Shown here piece by piece: positions 34,322-47,554 of a DNA stretch of 64,000 nt. This stretch comes from Orientallactaga sibirica (Eukaryota > Chordata > Mammalia > Rodentia > Dipodidae): positions 4,986,001-5,050,000 of the forward strand of contig JAEOAD010000982.1 of assembly GCA_036365145.1 (NCBI GenBank), in the 5' to 3' direction. The position numbers and the translations under genes were made by a program. The notes below the pieces were generated by a model. It saw nothing but the letters and a program-made list of their open reading frames with translations, was not told where the DNA came from and searched no databases. How positions within the stretch are numbered: the stretch's first letter is position 1; each line of letters opens with the position of its first letter.

Positions 34322-35104
34322 TAGGAAGAGAAACAAATGGGAATTGATGGGACATGAGGTGGACATTTTGGAGTGCATATCTGAAAAGTAACATTGACAT
34401 TAGGAAACATTGTATGGGCTAATCTTAAAACAGAATGACTCTACATGTCTAGTTTAACTAAAGCCTGGTCTTAATTGCTGAATCTTAAAAAAAAAAACAC
34501 TGATATACGGGCAGCAAATAGATAAATTACCAGAAGCTCTGCAGCTTAGTAGGTATGCTATTGAAACGAATACTGTAACCCTAGATTTTTACTGTGCTAT
34601 TTCTATTAATAAGCTGACTCAATGGGATTAAATTCCTCTGCTTTTAATAGTGTTTTGACCTTGGCAAAATGGCTTTAGGAACTGCTCAGCTCCAAAAATG
34701 TGCGAGGTCTCTGAAGTTCTCTCATTTCACAAATTAGTAATTTTATGTCATTATTTTACTCAGCAGGCCATCTCTAGGACTAGGTTGTTTTTATTTCAAT
34801 GACTATACACTTCATGTGGCTTCCAAATGTTGTGTTTTATGTGTTTTTTTCTACATGTGTTGTAAGAAAAGAACCCAAGGAGACAACCATATTCTCTCTT
34901 CATGAATCAAATTTAAGGGGACTGCCAAAATGTGCTCTTGGAGGGTGAACGCAAATCATTTCTTCCTTAATGCAGTAGTTGCCCCACTCCATTTACAGCT
35001 TTTTTTTTTTCCAGAAGGATCCATTGGAGATAATTCTTAATGTGCAAAATTTAGGGTCCTCTCATCAGCTATTCAGCTTTATTAGTTCTGTCTTGAGAGG
35101 ACTG
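34322..35104. other. unannotated non-coding stretch
   Basis: No recognised repeat or gene. Confidence 0.35.
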
Positions 35105-35190
35105 AACATTGCCTGGGTTATAGCTTAGCTGTAGAGTGCCTGTTTAGGACAGCCCTGGATTGCACCCCAGTACCAATACCAAAATAAACA
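35105..35190 (+). mobile_element. ID-like SINE
   Basis: GGGTTATAGCTTAGCTGTAG with a CCCTGGATTGCACCCCAGTA B-box-like end and an A-rich tail. Confidence 0.7.
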
Positions 35191-35451
35191 GGAGGAAACC
35201 ATCATTTATATCAGCATTAAGATAAACCTGAACTGAAAGAATTGGACAACAGTCTGAGAAAACACTTTAGAGGGAAGCAAAAGAAACCCATTGCTTATTA
35301 TTTTTATAAAGGGTTTCAAATCCATTCCCAACACTTTTTTGCTTGTCTTTCCACTATTTCAAAGAAAATCACCAGTTGACTTACTGAGAAGTCATAATCT
35401 ACAAAAGGAAACTTCATGTCCATTGAAATAAGTGCTTAGAAATAATTATAG

Positions 35452-35755
35452 GGGTTAGGAAAATGACTCAGGTAACAGTGCTTGCTAGGTAACAATGAGG
35501 ACCTGAGCTAGATTCCTAGCACACTTATGAAAAGCCAAGCACGGCCCTGCATGCCTGTAACCCAGTGATGATGTGGGGGCAGGGCAAGAAGACCTGGGCT
35601 TACCTGTCAGCCAGTGTAACCAAAAATGGCAGTTCCAGGTTGAGTGAGAGACTGTTTCAAGGGAGAAATGAAATAGAGAGGACATCCAATTTTCTCTAGC
35701 CTTCACACACTTGCATATGGGTATGTACATCTTTACACACACACACACACACATG
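35452..35755 (+). mobile_element. long tRNA-headed SINE with (CA)n tail
   Basis: GGGGTTAGGAAAATGACTCA head, ACCTGAGCTAGATTCCTAGC, CCTGTCAGCCAGTGTAACC, GAGAGACTGTTTCAAG, CCTTCACACACTTGCATATG, CA tail. Confidence 0.72.
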
Positions 35756-35842
35756 TCTCATGCATGTACAACAAACAAAAACAAAATAATTATAACCGAA
35801 TATGATACACACATCGAGGGTTACCACAAGAATCTCCATTCT

Positions 35843-36030
35843 AGGTCTGCAAAAATTGCCCAGTGGTTAAGGCACTTGTCTGCAAATCGTAAAGACCCAT
35901 TTTTAATTCCCTAGTACCCAAATAAAGTCAGATGCATAAGGTGGTGCATACATCTGGCATTCATTTGCAGTAGCTAGGGGTCCTGGCACACCTATTCTTT
36001 CTCTCTCCCTCTCTCTCTCAAATAAATATA
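35843..36030 (+). mobile_element. Dip-like SINE
   Basis: Diverged head (GGTCTGCAAAAATTGCCCAG), CAGATGCATAAGGTGGTGCA, CT-rich block and AAATAAAT tail. Confidence 0.78.
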
Positions 36031-36032
36031 AT

Positions 36033-36165
36033 ATTTTTAGGCAGGCGTGGTGGCTCATGCCTTTAATCCCAGCACTTGAGAGGCAGAGGTAGGAAGATTA
36101 CTGTGAGTTCAAGGCCACCCTGAGACTACAGAGTGAATTCCAGGTCAGCCTGGGCTAGAAAAAAC
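36033..36165 (+). mobile_element. B1 SINE
   Basis: GGCAGGCGTGGTGGCTCATG head through CAGCCTGGGCTAGAAAAAAC. The last B1 block is missing. Confidence 0.9.
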
Positions 36166-36292
36166 ATTATATATATATCTCCATTCTAAAGATAATTGCT
36201 TCCATCAATGTTTAAAATGAGTATAATGCATTTTCAAATAAGCAATTCCTAAATATTCTTAAATACATTTGTAAAGTTTAATAAATGTAACA

Positions 36293-36500
36293 TTAGCCAA
36301 CAGTGTAAGCTCAGCTACTGAGGAGGCTTGTCTGAGCTATAGAGTGAGTTCAAGGCAAGCTTGGGGAAGTAGGTGAGACCTAGCCACAAAATCAAAAGTA
36401 AACCTAGAAGTCTGAGGATGTAGCTTAGTGGTAGAGGATTTGTCTAACATGTGTGAGTCCCCATTTCAATCTCAAGTGCCAATAGACAAATAAAGTGAAT
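36293..36500 (+). mobile_element. B4-like SINE (B1 part plus ID part)
   Basis: A B1-like section (GAGTTCAAGGCAAGCTTGGG) is followed by an ID-like section (GATGTAGCTTAGTGGTAGAG) and an A-rich tail, the usual B4 order. Confidence 0.65.
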
Positions 36501-37445
36501 AAATGAAACATTCATTTGTGAAGCCACAGCTCACCGATAATGATATATACATGGTAGGTTTAGTAAAAACAAACAAATATTAGAAATGGTCAGTTCTTTC
36601 AAACGTTTAACATCTGAAACATTTCACTACTTGTGCTTATTAGGAAGGTACAGTGGCAACAGTGGAAAATAGTGCAAGTGGTTGGAGCAGCAAGTGTCAG
36701 AATAAATTTTAGCAGTCCTTGGTCCTCAAGAAATAAATAATTGTACTAGTAGTAATTGCCGACTCTACCCCAAAAGCCCCAGCCAGCAATCGTGAGAAGT
36801 ACTCTTCTAAGAGGAGTTTGTGTTTAGAAAGTCTGCTTTGCAATTCCTGAATTTGAATCATGAAATCACTGGAATAGTTCTTCTTCCACCTGGATGATTC
36901 TTGAAGACAAAAATGAAAGGCCTCCAGTGCACTCATGTTTCATACAGTCCTCAACTTTCTCTTGGCTAAGTACTGACATTTCTTTGCATCCTTGGGAAAG
37001 AGCCAAACTTGATACACAAACATCTGCTAAAACAATGAGCAAACATGTTCTAAAATCTATCTCACCTCTACTTAACCAAAGCTCCACCTTGGACTTGTGC
37101 TGAGATCAAAATTTGCAGTCAATATATATTTTGAAATTGTGTATGTTGAAAAAAAGAATAGGCAACTCGTATTTCTTCAGTCTTCTGGGAGTCTGAGTAA
37201 TGCATTTGTCAAAAGACTGATTTTCTGTCTCCCTTGTCTTGTCTTGATTTTCAGTCACATTCAGTCTGCAGTGAGCAAACAAAGAGTAATGAATGACAAT
37301 GCTCAGCTAACTTTCTCCAGAGAATAAAAATAATAATTTTGAAATTGAAAGGCTAATTTAGAAAAGGAATCTAAGAATTGAGTATTTAGGGGGCTGTGTT
37401 GTTGTTGTTTTAAATTACCACACTAGATATACATAAAGGTTAAAA
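36501..37445. other. unannotated non-coding stretch
   Basis: Overlapping frames of 60-76 codons on both strands at 36,709-37,327, none recognisable. No splice-flanked exon can be defended. Confidence 0.35.
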
Positions 37446-37449
37446 GACC

Positions 37450-37640
37450 AAAGTTCTACCCTATCTAAGGTGGAATGAGCTTTGCCTACCAGGGTAACAT
37501 GATGAATTTGAAGCCAGCCTGATTGAAGCCTTACTGGGATTGTGCCTCAATAAGTGAGATGAGTGCTCAGTGATGGATGCTTGCCTAGCATATGCAAGGT
37601 CCTGTGTTTACTCCCTAACCCTACAAATATGCAAAAGAGG
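37450..37640 (+). mobile_element. B4-like SINE
   Basis: Diverged B1-like (GAAGCCAGCCTGATTG, GGGATTGTGCCTCAA) then ID-like (GCTCAGTGATGGATGCTTGC, CAAGGTCCTGTGTTTACTCC). Confidence 0.6.
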
Positions 37641-39745
37641 AAGACACACTCTCAATCCTTTTGAGTGTCAGTTGTTTTATTTTTTTTTCCAAAAGGCTTG
37701 TTTAAGTGCTGTATATTGCTGAGTATAGAAAGAATCAAATAAGGGCAGGTAGCTAATATGTTAACACATTTGAAAAATGTTGCTTTTATTCTCTTGCTCC
37801 ATTGTTGTTTAATGGAAAAGACAATGAAAACATAAGATGAGCCACTTCATTCAAAGAAGTATCTCGTCCTTATAGAGAATTCTGAAAAACACCTGTGATC
37901 TAACTGAATACTTAATGAGAAGCAAAGAAAGCTAGATGGAAGCTAAGAAATAATGTACCCAAACTTATTTATATTGGATTAACTATTTACTCTGTATTTA
38001 GGTGGATAAATCTTTGTGTGATTTTTCATCTCTTTCCTCATACCCATCACATACTGTATCTATGTAAATTTTATCCTGGAAACTTTGGAGCGACAATTTT
38101 TATTGAAAGTATATGATTAGCCACCTAGCTGGTGTCAGGGATCAGGAAGAACAAAAAGACTTTAGAAGAGTCTTGGCCAGTGCAGGTGCCACCCACCCAG
38201 TATCTGATTTCAGATTACTGAAAAGGAGGTCAGGGAAATATTCATTTCCTTAAAGAATAGCCTCTAGAATCCTGAACCTATGAGTGCTAAGTTAGTTTCT
38301 CAGAATATATTTTATTAAAAGTTGACTCAGATATTCCTCCACGAGTGACAGACACATACATGGCCTTCTACCATCTATGTAAATAACATGTTATTGCAAT
38401 CCTGTGAGGAGAAATCAGAGACAACGTTTGAATGTTTCTCTTATTATCTATGATTCTGACACCTAGACTTTTCCAGTCTGTATCAAAACACACAGCTCTT
38501 ATAATCAGCTGAATCAAAGTAGTGCTGCATTTGTTCTTCAGTCTGCAATGCAAGAAGAAAATTTGCACTACAGGAAACATTTTACCAACAATAAAACACA
38601 GATTTTCCATAAGTCTGTAAAATGTGGTTGGGGTTGCTAATGGGTTACGTCAGCAAGAACAGAGAAACTATAATGAGCACTTCTTTTTTTTTATCAAAAA
38701 GAGGTCTATAGAAAAATCTTATAGGAGAATTGGTTTATGCTAGACAAATTTTTGGTGATGTCTGTGCTGAACCTTGGTTTATTGTCTTTTCTCTAAGATC
38801 TAATTCTTATTTCTTGAAACAATTTAGCCTAAGCCTGGTGATATTGAGGTGTTTCTTGCAAATACAATTTATTCATTTTAGTGACATGTTCCCATCTTAG
38901 CTACTATAGGAGAAAGGAAACACCAAATTTCAGTTAACCCCTCACTAAGCATTATGGTGCACACTGTTGGTTCAAGGAAAAGTTGCTTGGAGGATGACAC
39001 TCATGAAATTTCTAAGAACACCCACTTACCATTCAGTCTCTCTACACATTACCAAGCACCATTGTATGACCTGGTTATTGAGCTATTGGTTGTCATGCCA
39101 ATTATTGGTAAACATTACATATATCCAATATATTGCCTGCCCTAACTGTATGATTTCTTATGCACCTAGGATGTGTGTTGGAAAATATGGTGGGCTAAGA
39201 CAGAAGATAGAAGATATCAATTGTTATAGTGATTTTATAAGATAATATATGTAAAGTGCTTGGGAAGTTATTACCATGTAATCGAAGACCAAATTTTTCT
39301 TACACAGAATCAGTAAACATAACCAGCATTTTTCTCAATAACTAATAAACTATTAAGACAATTTGTATATGGAAAACGTATCTCCTTGGGTCTCATATAG
39401 TTTTCCTTGTTATTCAGAATGGAAACATAACTTGTAACATGATCAATAGTATCAATAGTTAAGCACCGTCCTCATTATGTGATTAGTGCCCTTATGAAAG
39501 ACTTGAAGCTCTAGTCACATCTGGCCTTCCTTCCTTCTAACATGTGAGGACAGAGCAAGGGGCTGCATCTTTGAAGTAGAGAGCAAACTTCCCCAGACCT
39601 GAGAATAGCAGATCCCTTATTCTTAGAATTCTTTGCCCTCGTAGCCACAAGAAAGCAATTTCTGCATATAAATTATGTATAAATATGTCTATATGTATAA
39701 ATCATTGTATAACTTACAGTTTGTTTTAGCACTGTTTAACAATCT
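37641..39745. other. 2.1-kb unannotated AT-rich stretch
   Basis: No transposable element or coding signature recognised. Short unrelated frames only. Confidence 0.35.
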
Positions 39746-39749
39746 TTGT

Positions 39750-40073
39750 GTGTGTGCGCACACAGTTGTGTGTGCGAGTATGGGTACACATGTGCTAAAG
39801 CATGCATGTGGAGGTCAAAGGGCTAACTTGGTTGTCAGTCTTCAGTTTCCACCTTATTTGAGGCAGTCGTATGTTTACTGCTGTGAGTGCCAAGTCAGGT
39901 GGCCTACAAGCTTCGAGGGATTCTCCAGTCTCCACCTCCCATCTCACAATAGGAACATTGGGATAATAGATATAAGTGCTACCATATCTGGCTTTAAATA
40001 GATTCTAGAGATCTGAATTCAGGTCCTCACACCTGTACTGAAATCACTTTACCTACTGAGCCATCTCCACATT
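39750..40073 (-). mobile_element. long tRNA-headed SINE, antisense
   Basis: GT-rich start, CATGCATGTGGAGGTCAAAG, TCTCCAGTCTCCACCTCCCA, AATTCAGGTCCTCACACCTG, ACTGAGCCATCTCCAC. Diverged. Confidence 0.65.
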
Positions 40074-40094
40074 AACTTTGGCTCTTTTTCTGAA

Positions 40095-40165
40095 ATACTA
40101 GTGACAGAATTCAGAGCCTCATGCATGCTAGACAACCACTTTACCACTGAGCAGTATCTCTACTT
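40095..40165 (-). mobile_element. ID-like SINE fragment, antisense
   Basis: GAATTCAGAGCCTCATGCAT and ACTTTACCACTGAGCAGTAT are the reversed ID core. Confidence 0.62.
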
Positions 40166-40689
40166 CTCCTCAGTTTCTTAAGTACTAGGGATACACTGAA
40201 GCTCTTACTAGCTGCAAAGCATGGTACCACAGACTTGTCATCATACATGCCACAGGGTTCTCCAGATCCCTCAGTGAGGTTGGCATGACTACAGGTTCTT
40301 TTTATATGAGAAACTAAGTGTGTATCACCTCATGTATAGAACACGAGTGGCAGACATGAGAAAAAGATACCCAAGTCCCTTTGATTCTTTAGCCTGGGTT
40401 TTTTTTTTATTAGATATGGACATATTTAGTATGCAAGCAACGCATGTTGGTACCATCCTTTCCCTCCTCCCTGCCCCTTTTTTGAAGAGTCCTTCCTTAT
40501 TGAGGATATAAGTCAACCCCATTGGGATTGTGGGTTATGTATTAAAGGGGCAGCAGTCAGTTATAGGGGAGGGGCAATGTCTATGTGCAAAATGTCCCAA
40601 CTTGTCAGCCTGGGATTTTGGCTCCCATGACATACTGTGTCTTGAAATAGTTGTGAAACAGACAAAAATTATCAGTTTTATTTTTGCAT

Positions 40690-41033
40690 GTGTATGTGGT
40701 ATGTGTGTGGGCACGCACCTGTGTGTGCAGGCATGTTCATGTGTGTGTAGGCACATGTGTATGGGTGTACATGTGGAGGACAAAGATCAATGCTATGTGT
40801 CTGTCTCAATCACTCTTTACCTTATTTATTGAGACAGGGTTTCTCAGTGAACCCAGAGCTCACTAATTTGGCTGGTCTAGCTAGTTAGCTTGCCCTGGCA
40901 ATATACCTGTTTCTACCTTCCAAACATTGTGATTATAGGCACACACCACCACATCCAGTATTGAGGATTCTGAGGATCAAAAGTCAGCTCATAGCATTTG
41001 CACAGTAAGAACTGTGTCACCACCCTAGCCCAG
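40690..41033 (-). mobile_element. long tRNA-headed SINE, antisense
   Basis: GT-rich tail, TACATGTGGAGGACAAAGAT, GAGACAGGGTTTCTCAGTGA, GTGATTATAGGCACACACCA, AAAGTCAGCTCATAGC, ending ACCACCCTAGCCC. Confidence 0.7.
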
Positions 41034-41101
41034 ATCATAGATTTTATAACCATAAAGTCATGTATTCAAATCCTGGCTCTCCATCATATGAAAAATGGCC
41101 C

Positions 41102-41266
41102 AGCTGGGCATAGTCATGCGCACCTTTAATCCCAGAACTCAAGAGGCAGAGGTAGGAGGATTAATGTGAGTTTAAGGCCACCCTGAGACTACATAGTGAG
41201 TTCCAGGATAGCCTCAACTAGAGTGAGACCCTACCTCGAAAAACAAAACAAAACAAAACAAAAGGC
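41102..41266 (+). mobile_element. B1 SINE with (AAAAC)n tail
   Basis: AGCTGGGCATAGTCATGCGC head, full B1 body, GAGACCCTACCTCGAAAAAC followed by an AAAAC repeat tail. Confidence 0.9.
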
Positions 41267-42304
41267 CCAAACCCACCTCATCTAAAGTGTCAACACTCAG
41301 AAGAAGTTGGTTATAACACACCTCTTTTAATATCAAATTATATTTGTTTAGATAGTACAAGATGGATTTCCCCATATGGCAAGATGTTTATAGAATATAC
41401 TCATTCAAAGTCATTTTTAACCAAAAAATAATAACCCACAGAAATTTCATACTGATGTGGTTACATGTCACATCATTACTGATATATTTTAAATAAATTG
41501 AACTTGAGTGACTTTAGAATTATGAACATTTTTGATGAGCCATTGAAACTTTCCATAAATGTAATAATGAAGAAAAGGCATAGACATTAACATAAGTATT
41601 GGCCTATCTACTTGAAACTTATTACTGTTATTATAAATTTATTCTCATCAAAATTATCTATCTTTGCAAATTTAACATACCATTTCTTGCATATAAAAAA
41701 ACCATTTTCATTCCAGGTATATAACTATAAGAAACATTAAAATGAAATAAGAGCTGTGAATAGTCAGGTACAATATAATTCTAATGGGTAACATTTCTTT
41801 TGAAATTTCAATATATAATATGATCAAGGTGATCATTTTTATAAATGAAGATCATTTCATTTTATGCTTTCAATCATTGCTTTGCATCTTAATGCCTTTA
41901 GGACATTTTTTTTCTTATTAAAGTGGATAAAATTTATTTCTTCTCCCTTGTTTTGACGAAATACAATATGTAAAATGTCACATGTGAATGGGATTCTGCA
42001 AAACACCATAAGAATTAGCTTCCCCCTCTTCATATAGAATGTCTAGTTTTGTGAAAATGGAATATTTTGTAGCACTGTAGATAAGGGAAAATAATAGTTT
42101 TTAAAAATTTAATTAGTATTTTTAGGCATAATATACACAAAGTTTACCAAATTTTAAGTATGAATTTGAATTGAAATAATACAGATGTCATATGTCACTA
42201 CCAGTCAGAACTTGTGGGCACAAACTTGTTGACACTGTGGGCACAAAAATTTTCAAGTCCCTTACATAAAAAGTATAGTATTTACATATAACTTGCCTAC
42301 CTCC
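41267..42304. other. unannotated AT-rich stretch
   Basis: Very AT-rich. No repeat, gene or RNA recognised. Confidence 0.35.
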
Positions 42305-42317
42305 TTTCCTATATTTT

Positions 42318-42460
42318 TTTTTTTTCAGGTAGGGTCTCAGGATCCCAGGCTGATCTGTAATTCACTATGTAGTCTCAGGGTGTCCTTGAACTCATGGCAA
42401 TCCTCCTACTTCTGCCTCCCATGTGCTGGGATTAAAGGCATGCGCCACCACACCTGGCTC
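42318..42460 (-). mobile_element. B1 SINE, antisense
   Basis: TTCAGGTAGGGTCTCAGGAT through ACCACACCTGGCTC. Perfect 13-bp target repeats TTTCCTATATTTT (42,305-42,317 and 42,461-42,473). Confidence 0.93.
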
Positions 42461-42884
42461 TTTCCTATATTTTAAATCATATCTAGATGAATTTGAATAC
42501 CTAATGCAATAAAATACTAAGTAAATAGTTACTCTGCTATATTGTTTGTGCACATTTACCAAGGAAAATGTTTAAAAGTTCAATATAGGCACCCGTTTCT
42601 CAAATATGTTTGAGTGTATAGCTCTGTAGCCCACAGATAGAAAAGGCCAGCTGTATCTTCAATTCAGTCCTTCCACTGCAGACTAAACATCTGATTGTAG
42701 TGTACATACCTGTGTTGGCATTGCTATCTCTCCAATGAAAACAAAACAAAACAAAACAAAACATTTCCAGGACTCAGAAAGATCACTTACGAACCTTTAG
42801 TTTTCTTTCCCTTACCCAAGAGCTGCCATCATTATCACTCACTATGGCTGTTGTTGGTATTTTCCTGGTGAGAAATGATGTTGA

Positions 42885-43254
42885 GGGGCTGGGGAGATGG
42901 TTCAGTTGGTCAAGTGTTTAGTGCACAAGCATCATGCTGAGTTTGGATCAGGTTTGGCGATGCGCATCTATGAGTGTGGACCTGGCGAGGCATCTATGAT
43001 TGTGGGCCTGGCAAGCTGACTATCTAGATTAGCTAAATTTATTGGTATCTCAAGGAATAAAGGAGAGTGATGGAGGAAGGTACAGAAGTCAACTTCTGAC
43101 CTCAACACACATGCCACAAACATATGCACAGATACCCAAATACACACATGTACCCATATACAATAATATGTACACACACAATTTTCCCCAAAAAACACAC
43201 ACACACACACACACAGAGAGAGAGAGAAAGAGAGAGAGAGAGAAAGAGAGAAAA
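42885..43254 (+). mobile_element. long tRNA-headed SINE with (CA)n(GA)n tail
   Basis: GGGGCTGGGGAGATGGTTCA head, AAGTCAACTTCTGACCTCAA, CA then GA tail. Flanked by AATGATGTTGA (42,874-42,884) and AATAATGTTGA (43,255 on), a target repeat with one mismatch. Confidence 0.82.
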
Positions 43255-43329
43255 ATAATGTTGAATAATGCTTACTGACCACACTGAAGCCCTCAGTTGA
43301 AAAGTGTCCATTCAAGTCCTTTGAAAATG

Positions 43330-44560
43330 TTTGATTGTGCTGTGACCTTTTTGCATTGATTCATATACTTTTCATATATTCTGAATTCCAATATTTTTGA
43401 GATTATTATAATTATATTCCATTATATCCTTTCACTCATTTGATGGTGTCTGTGGCTGAACAAAACTTTATTTTAATAAAATCTAATTTATAAATGTTTT
43501 CCTTTTAGGTTTAGTGACTTTTTTCTGTCCTGTTCATAAATTCTGCTAAGTATATTTACAGATGGTTAATGATATATTTTATATTAATTTATTCAAGGTA
43601 GAGAGAGAGTTTTATTTTAAATATTGATTTCCAATAGAGCCAATATCATTTATCTGAATTGATTTGGCAATTTTTTTGTAGAGTCACTGTTCCATATCCC
43701 CATATTTCACACTGATGGATTTTACAAATTGTGGCTCAAAAATGTTTGAAAAATAATTGTGCCTATCCTAAAGACATTCAGAGGTTTTCCTTGTCAATAC
43801 TCCCAGAACAAAGCAATTAAACCTCATTTTACTTAACATTTGCATCTTCTTAGATAGTATACCCATGTAGACATTATTTAAAGTCTGCATAATGATGAGC
43901 ATGGGTTTATGCAAAGACTACCCCAGCTGATGAACGAGAGTTGAGCATTTACAAGTTTGGGTGTCCCTGGAAGATTGAAGAGCCACTCCTCAATGGATAC
44001 CTTGGACAACTAAGTTGTCTGTATATATGGGTGATATTTTTTAGGTTTCAGAGTCTGTGCTCCACTTAGCAATTTGCCTCTTTTCTGCTTCTGTTTGGCC
44101 CCATTGTAGGTCTTGATATCTGAGCAATGAAGTCTTTGGCCATTGATCTTCATCAAGATTGCTTTGTCTAATCTAGGACCTTTGACTTCCTAGCTACATT
44201 TTACAAGTCAATTTCTTCATTTCCACAGAGACCTTAATGAAATATTGATAGGGATGGCATTGGGCCTATAAATCAAACTGAGGAGGATGGTGATTTTACA
44301 ACTAGTGAGTCCTTCAAACTATAAATATGATATATTTCTCTATTTACATCTTTAATGTCTCTCAGCACATTTTGTTGTTTCATGTGCAAAAGTTTTAATA
44401 TAATTCATTAGATCTATTTATTTGACTCTATTTATTTGTTCCTGTTCAGTTTAGTTTTTAATTCATTCTTCCTCATAATATGTCCAAGTTTTCATGAATT
44501 ATGAAGAAACTATTTGAATTTAATGGAAGTAATTTTTTTAAATATATTCCTCACTTGCAC
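43330..44560 (-). mobile_element. old L1 ORF2 region, antisense
   Basis: Diverged reversed ORF2 landmarks: TTGATAGGGATGGCATTGGG, CTATAAATCAAACTGAGGAG, TTAATGTCTCTCAGCACATT and TTTGGCCATTGATCTTCATC. Many stops, and pieces may be rearranged. Confidence 0.6.
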
Positions 44561-46030
44561 ATTTATCAAGATATATAGGCAGCAGTCTACATCCATCTTA
44601 TTTCCATTTTTCCCTAGCTTTGCATTGGTATATCAGACATAGATGTTTTTTTAGCAAGTTTTTAGTCACATCTTCCAGTAGTCCAACCACTCCAAACCAT
44701 AACACTTCACATTTCTCAGGCATGTGTCTTTCTTTTCTTCCATGTATATTTCAGACAACAAAGCATACCAGCCACCTTAACACACTGTAAATATCACCCT
44801 GGCTTTCAAAGGTAAATTTCTTATGTGTTTCCCTTTCCTCCCTGACAATTACCTTCTTTATGGATTTATCACTGGAGAAACATGTAGATCAATGTTTGGT
44901 TTTAGTATCTAGGCCATATCTTACAGGTAGAGCACATATACTGAATATGGTTGCAATACTGAGTTTCAAACCCCAGCACCAAAAATAAATTGGCTTTCAA
45001 CAAGATATGTTATGAGCATTCAGCCAGATAAAAACAAACACTTTTCTGCAATTGTGTAGCACTTTTAAGGCATATTTTCCATTGTACACAGTAAACTACT
45101 AATTTAAGGATCTGTTTCCCTTTTGCTACCCTCTGACATTTAGCAGAGTTTTTGGTTCATGTGTGATACTTAGAAAACACATGTTGACTCAAATCTAATT
45201 TTAATCAATGCAAATAGAAAACCATAATGCACTATGTTTTCTTTTCCATTTGGGTTTTGTCAGCCATTGGATCCCAAGAAAACCTTTGAAGTGCTAAACT
45301 GAAAAATAGGCCAGCCTCCAGTCTGCTCTGTTGAGAGTATCATTAAAGAATTCTGAACTTCTCTTGTTTTAAAGCATATAATTTATGTACATTATAAAAC
45401 AACCCTTTGTTTTCACAAGTCAGCATTCTTAATGCAATCTGTCAGAGTGCATTCTCAGTAAATTGCTTTGATAAGCTTGCCAGCCCAGTCCCTTTCTTTT
45501 TAGGTGAGGAGAGAAAGGAAAGAAAAAGAAAAAAAACCAAAAACTTTTGCAGAAGCAAACATATAAATGTCAATAAAACAGGCCTACACTTTGCTACAGA
45601 TCTTTACATTGAAGTTTGCAAATATGTTTACTAAACACACTTATGAACCAGAAGTATACATTTAAATTTATAATTGAAAAGTTCAGTTTTATAATAGATA
45701 TAGAGTGTCAATTTCAGTTTCTACCCAAATAGTCACCCAGGACAGGTCCCAAGCATGCACAGGCTTGACGGAATTTTTAATGTACAGCTTGGGAAGTAAT
45801 CCCTAGCTCAACACACCTGGCTTCTAGTAATTCAAGGTACATGAGAAATCTTTCTTTTTGGGAGACCCCTTATACATGATCTTAACCTTCAAGACTTCAA
45901 AAACAAGGTCTGTTTTGAGATGGTTTTTCTCCTTGCAGGAATTGATATGGCTATTAAGAGTTAATAAGTATCCTTTAATTAATATCCTTTCTTTGAATAC
46001 TTACATTCTATAGAACAGAGATAGACAGTC
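44561..46030. other. mostly unannotated stretch with one ID-like piece
   Basis: An ID-like fragment is visible at about 44,918-44,990 (AGGTAGAGCACATATACTGA, TTTCAAACCCCAGCACC). Nothing else recognised. Confidence 0.4.
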
Positions 46031-46032
46031 CA

Positions 46033-46291
46033 GTCAGTAACATGCTTGCACAGCAAGCATGAGAGGCTCAGATCAATCTCCAGAATCACATAAAAATGCT
46101 GGGTATGGTGGCACACTTATAATGCCAGCACCAGGGAGGAGAAAGATGTAACCCTTGAGCTCACTGGTCAGCCAGTCTCACCTAATTAAGCGAGTTCCAC
46201 CCATGCCACTGAGAGACCCTGTCTCAAAAAAAAGGTGGACAGAACCTGAAGATCAACACTTGTGTTTGTCCTATGAACTTCACCTGTACAT

Positions 46292-46340
<49 letters not shown>
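46033..46340 (+). mobile_element. long tRNA-headed SINE with (CA)n tail
   Basis: Head truncated or diverged, CAGATCAATCTCCAGAATCA, GGGTATGGTGGCACACTTAT, GAGAGACCCTGTCTCAAAAA, about 23 CA units at 46,291-46,337. Confidence 0.75.
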
Positions 46341-46342
<2 letters not shown>

Positions 46343-46447
46343 CTACAGAACATTTCCATCTTAATGAGGTCCAATCTAGGCACAAAATTTACACAGATTT
46401 CCAGAGATGGCCTCAGTTTTGGATGTCTCCATATTCTATTTAGTTAT

Positions 46448-46532
46448 AACTTGTTTGTGACTATAACTCAATGGTAGAGTGACTGCATAGCATATGCAAG
46501 GATGTGGCTTCAATCCCAAGCACCATAAACAA
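46448..46532 (+). mobile_element. ID-like SINE
   Basis: ACTATAACTCAATGGTAGAG, CATATGCAAGGATGTGGCTT, CAATCCCAAGCACCAT. tRNA-like ID core, diverged. Confidence 0.65.
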
Positions 46533-47540
46533 TAAGTTTCTAAAAAAGTCAAAAACAATTACCCAAGCTTTAAAAAAGAAAACTATAGATCTTTTCTGCC
46601 ACATAATATCAAATAAGTAATAAAGAAAATATATCATGTATATTGTTTTTATTCGGTGTACATAATATCTATATAGCTGGATAGCAACATAAAATCTGTA
46701 TTCTTTTATTGTTTTCCTCCAAGAATCATGTTGTTTTCTTTCTTAATGCAGTTATACTAATTAAGTAAATAAACTCTGAGAAAGTCTTTAGTCCAAATGA
46801 AGTTGCTCAGAATTTCTTTCAGAAGCCTAAGAAATGGCAGCAGGTGGATATATCTAATTTTCTTCAGGTCAGTAAGAAAGATGGCAAGGAAAGAAAATAG
46901 GTTGTGACCCAATCCAGTAGAAGAACTAAGACAACAAGGTATATAAACTGCCGTGTGGGAATCTCACAGAGAACAAACCAGGCAGGCACATCTTCCAAGC
47001 AAGGTCATACTCCACCACTTCTTTTGTTTGTTGTCTTGATTTATGTTTTATGAATAATATTTTTCATTGACAAATCATAATTGTATGAATTTATGGAAGA
47101 GACGTGACATTTTAATATATGTATAGTATATAAAATGATAGTGTCTCAGCATATCCACAAGAATTCCACATACCTGAGTTTGTTGTTCAAGGGATTTCAG
47201 AATGGTGAGGAAGAGAGAAGCAGATAATACTTTAACTTTCACCACTTGCATAGGTTGACCACACATACCCATTCTCATCTCTCCCTTGAAATAATTCTCA
47301 CACCAACCTGGTTGACTCATTCAATCTATCTTGGTTCCAAGGCTGTGACTTTCCCATGCTACCAATTCACCACATCACTCTTGTACATCATTCCACACTG
47401 AAAGCCCATAGATTCCTCACATACATTATTAGGCTCTGACTTTCAGTTCAGCTCATAGGTTCCCCCTGTAATCTGAGGCTATAAGAACATTTGCCAGCTA
47501 TATCTTCATTTGACAACTCTGCCTTTTCTAACAAACTGAT
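46533..47540. other. unannotated stretch with possible L1 3' remnant
   Basis: About 47,055-47,130 (TGTATGAATTTATGGAAGAG, ATTTTAATATATGTATAG) resembles an old L1 3' UTR. Otherwise nothing recognised. Confidence 0.35.
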
Positions 47541-47554
47541 ATAAAAGTATTCCT

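Noticed and set aside
39750..39790. GTGTGCGCACAC palindrome as a regulatory site
   Set aside because: Arises from alternating GT/CA sequence in a SINE tail.
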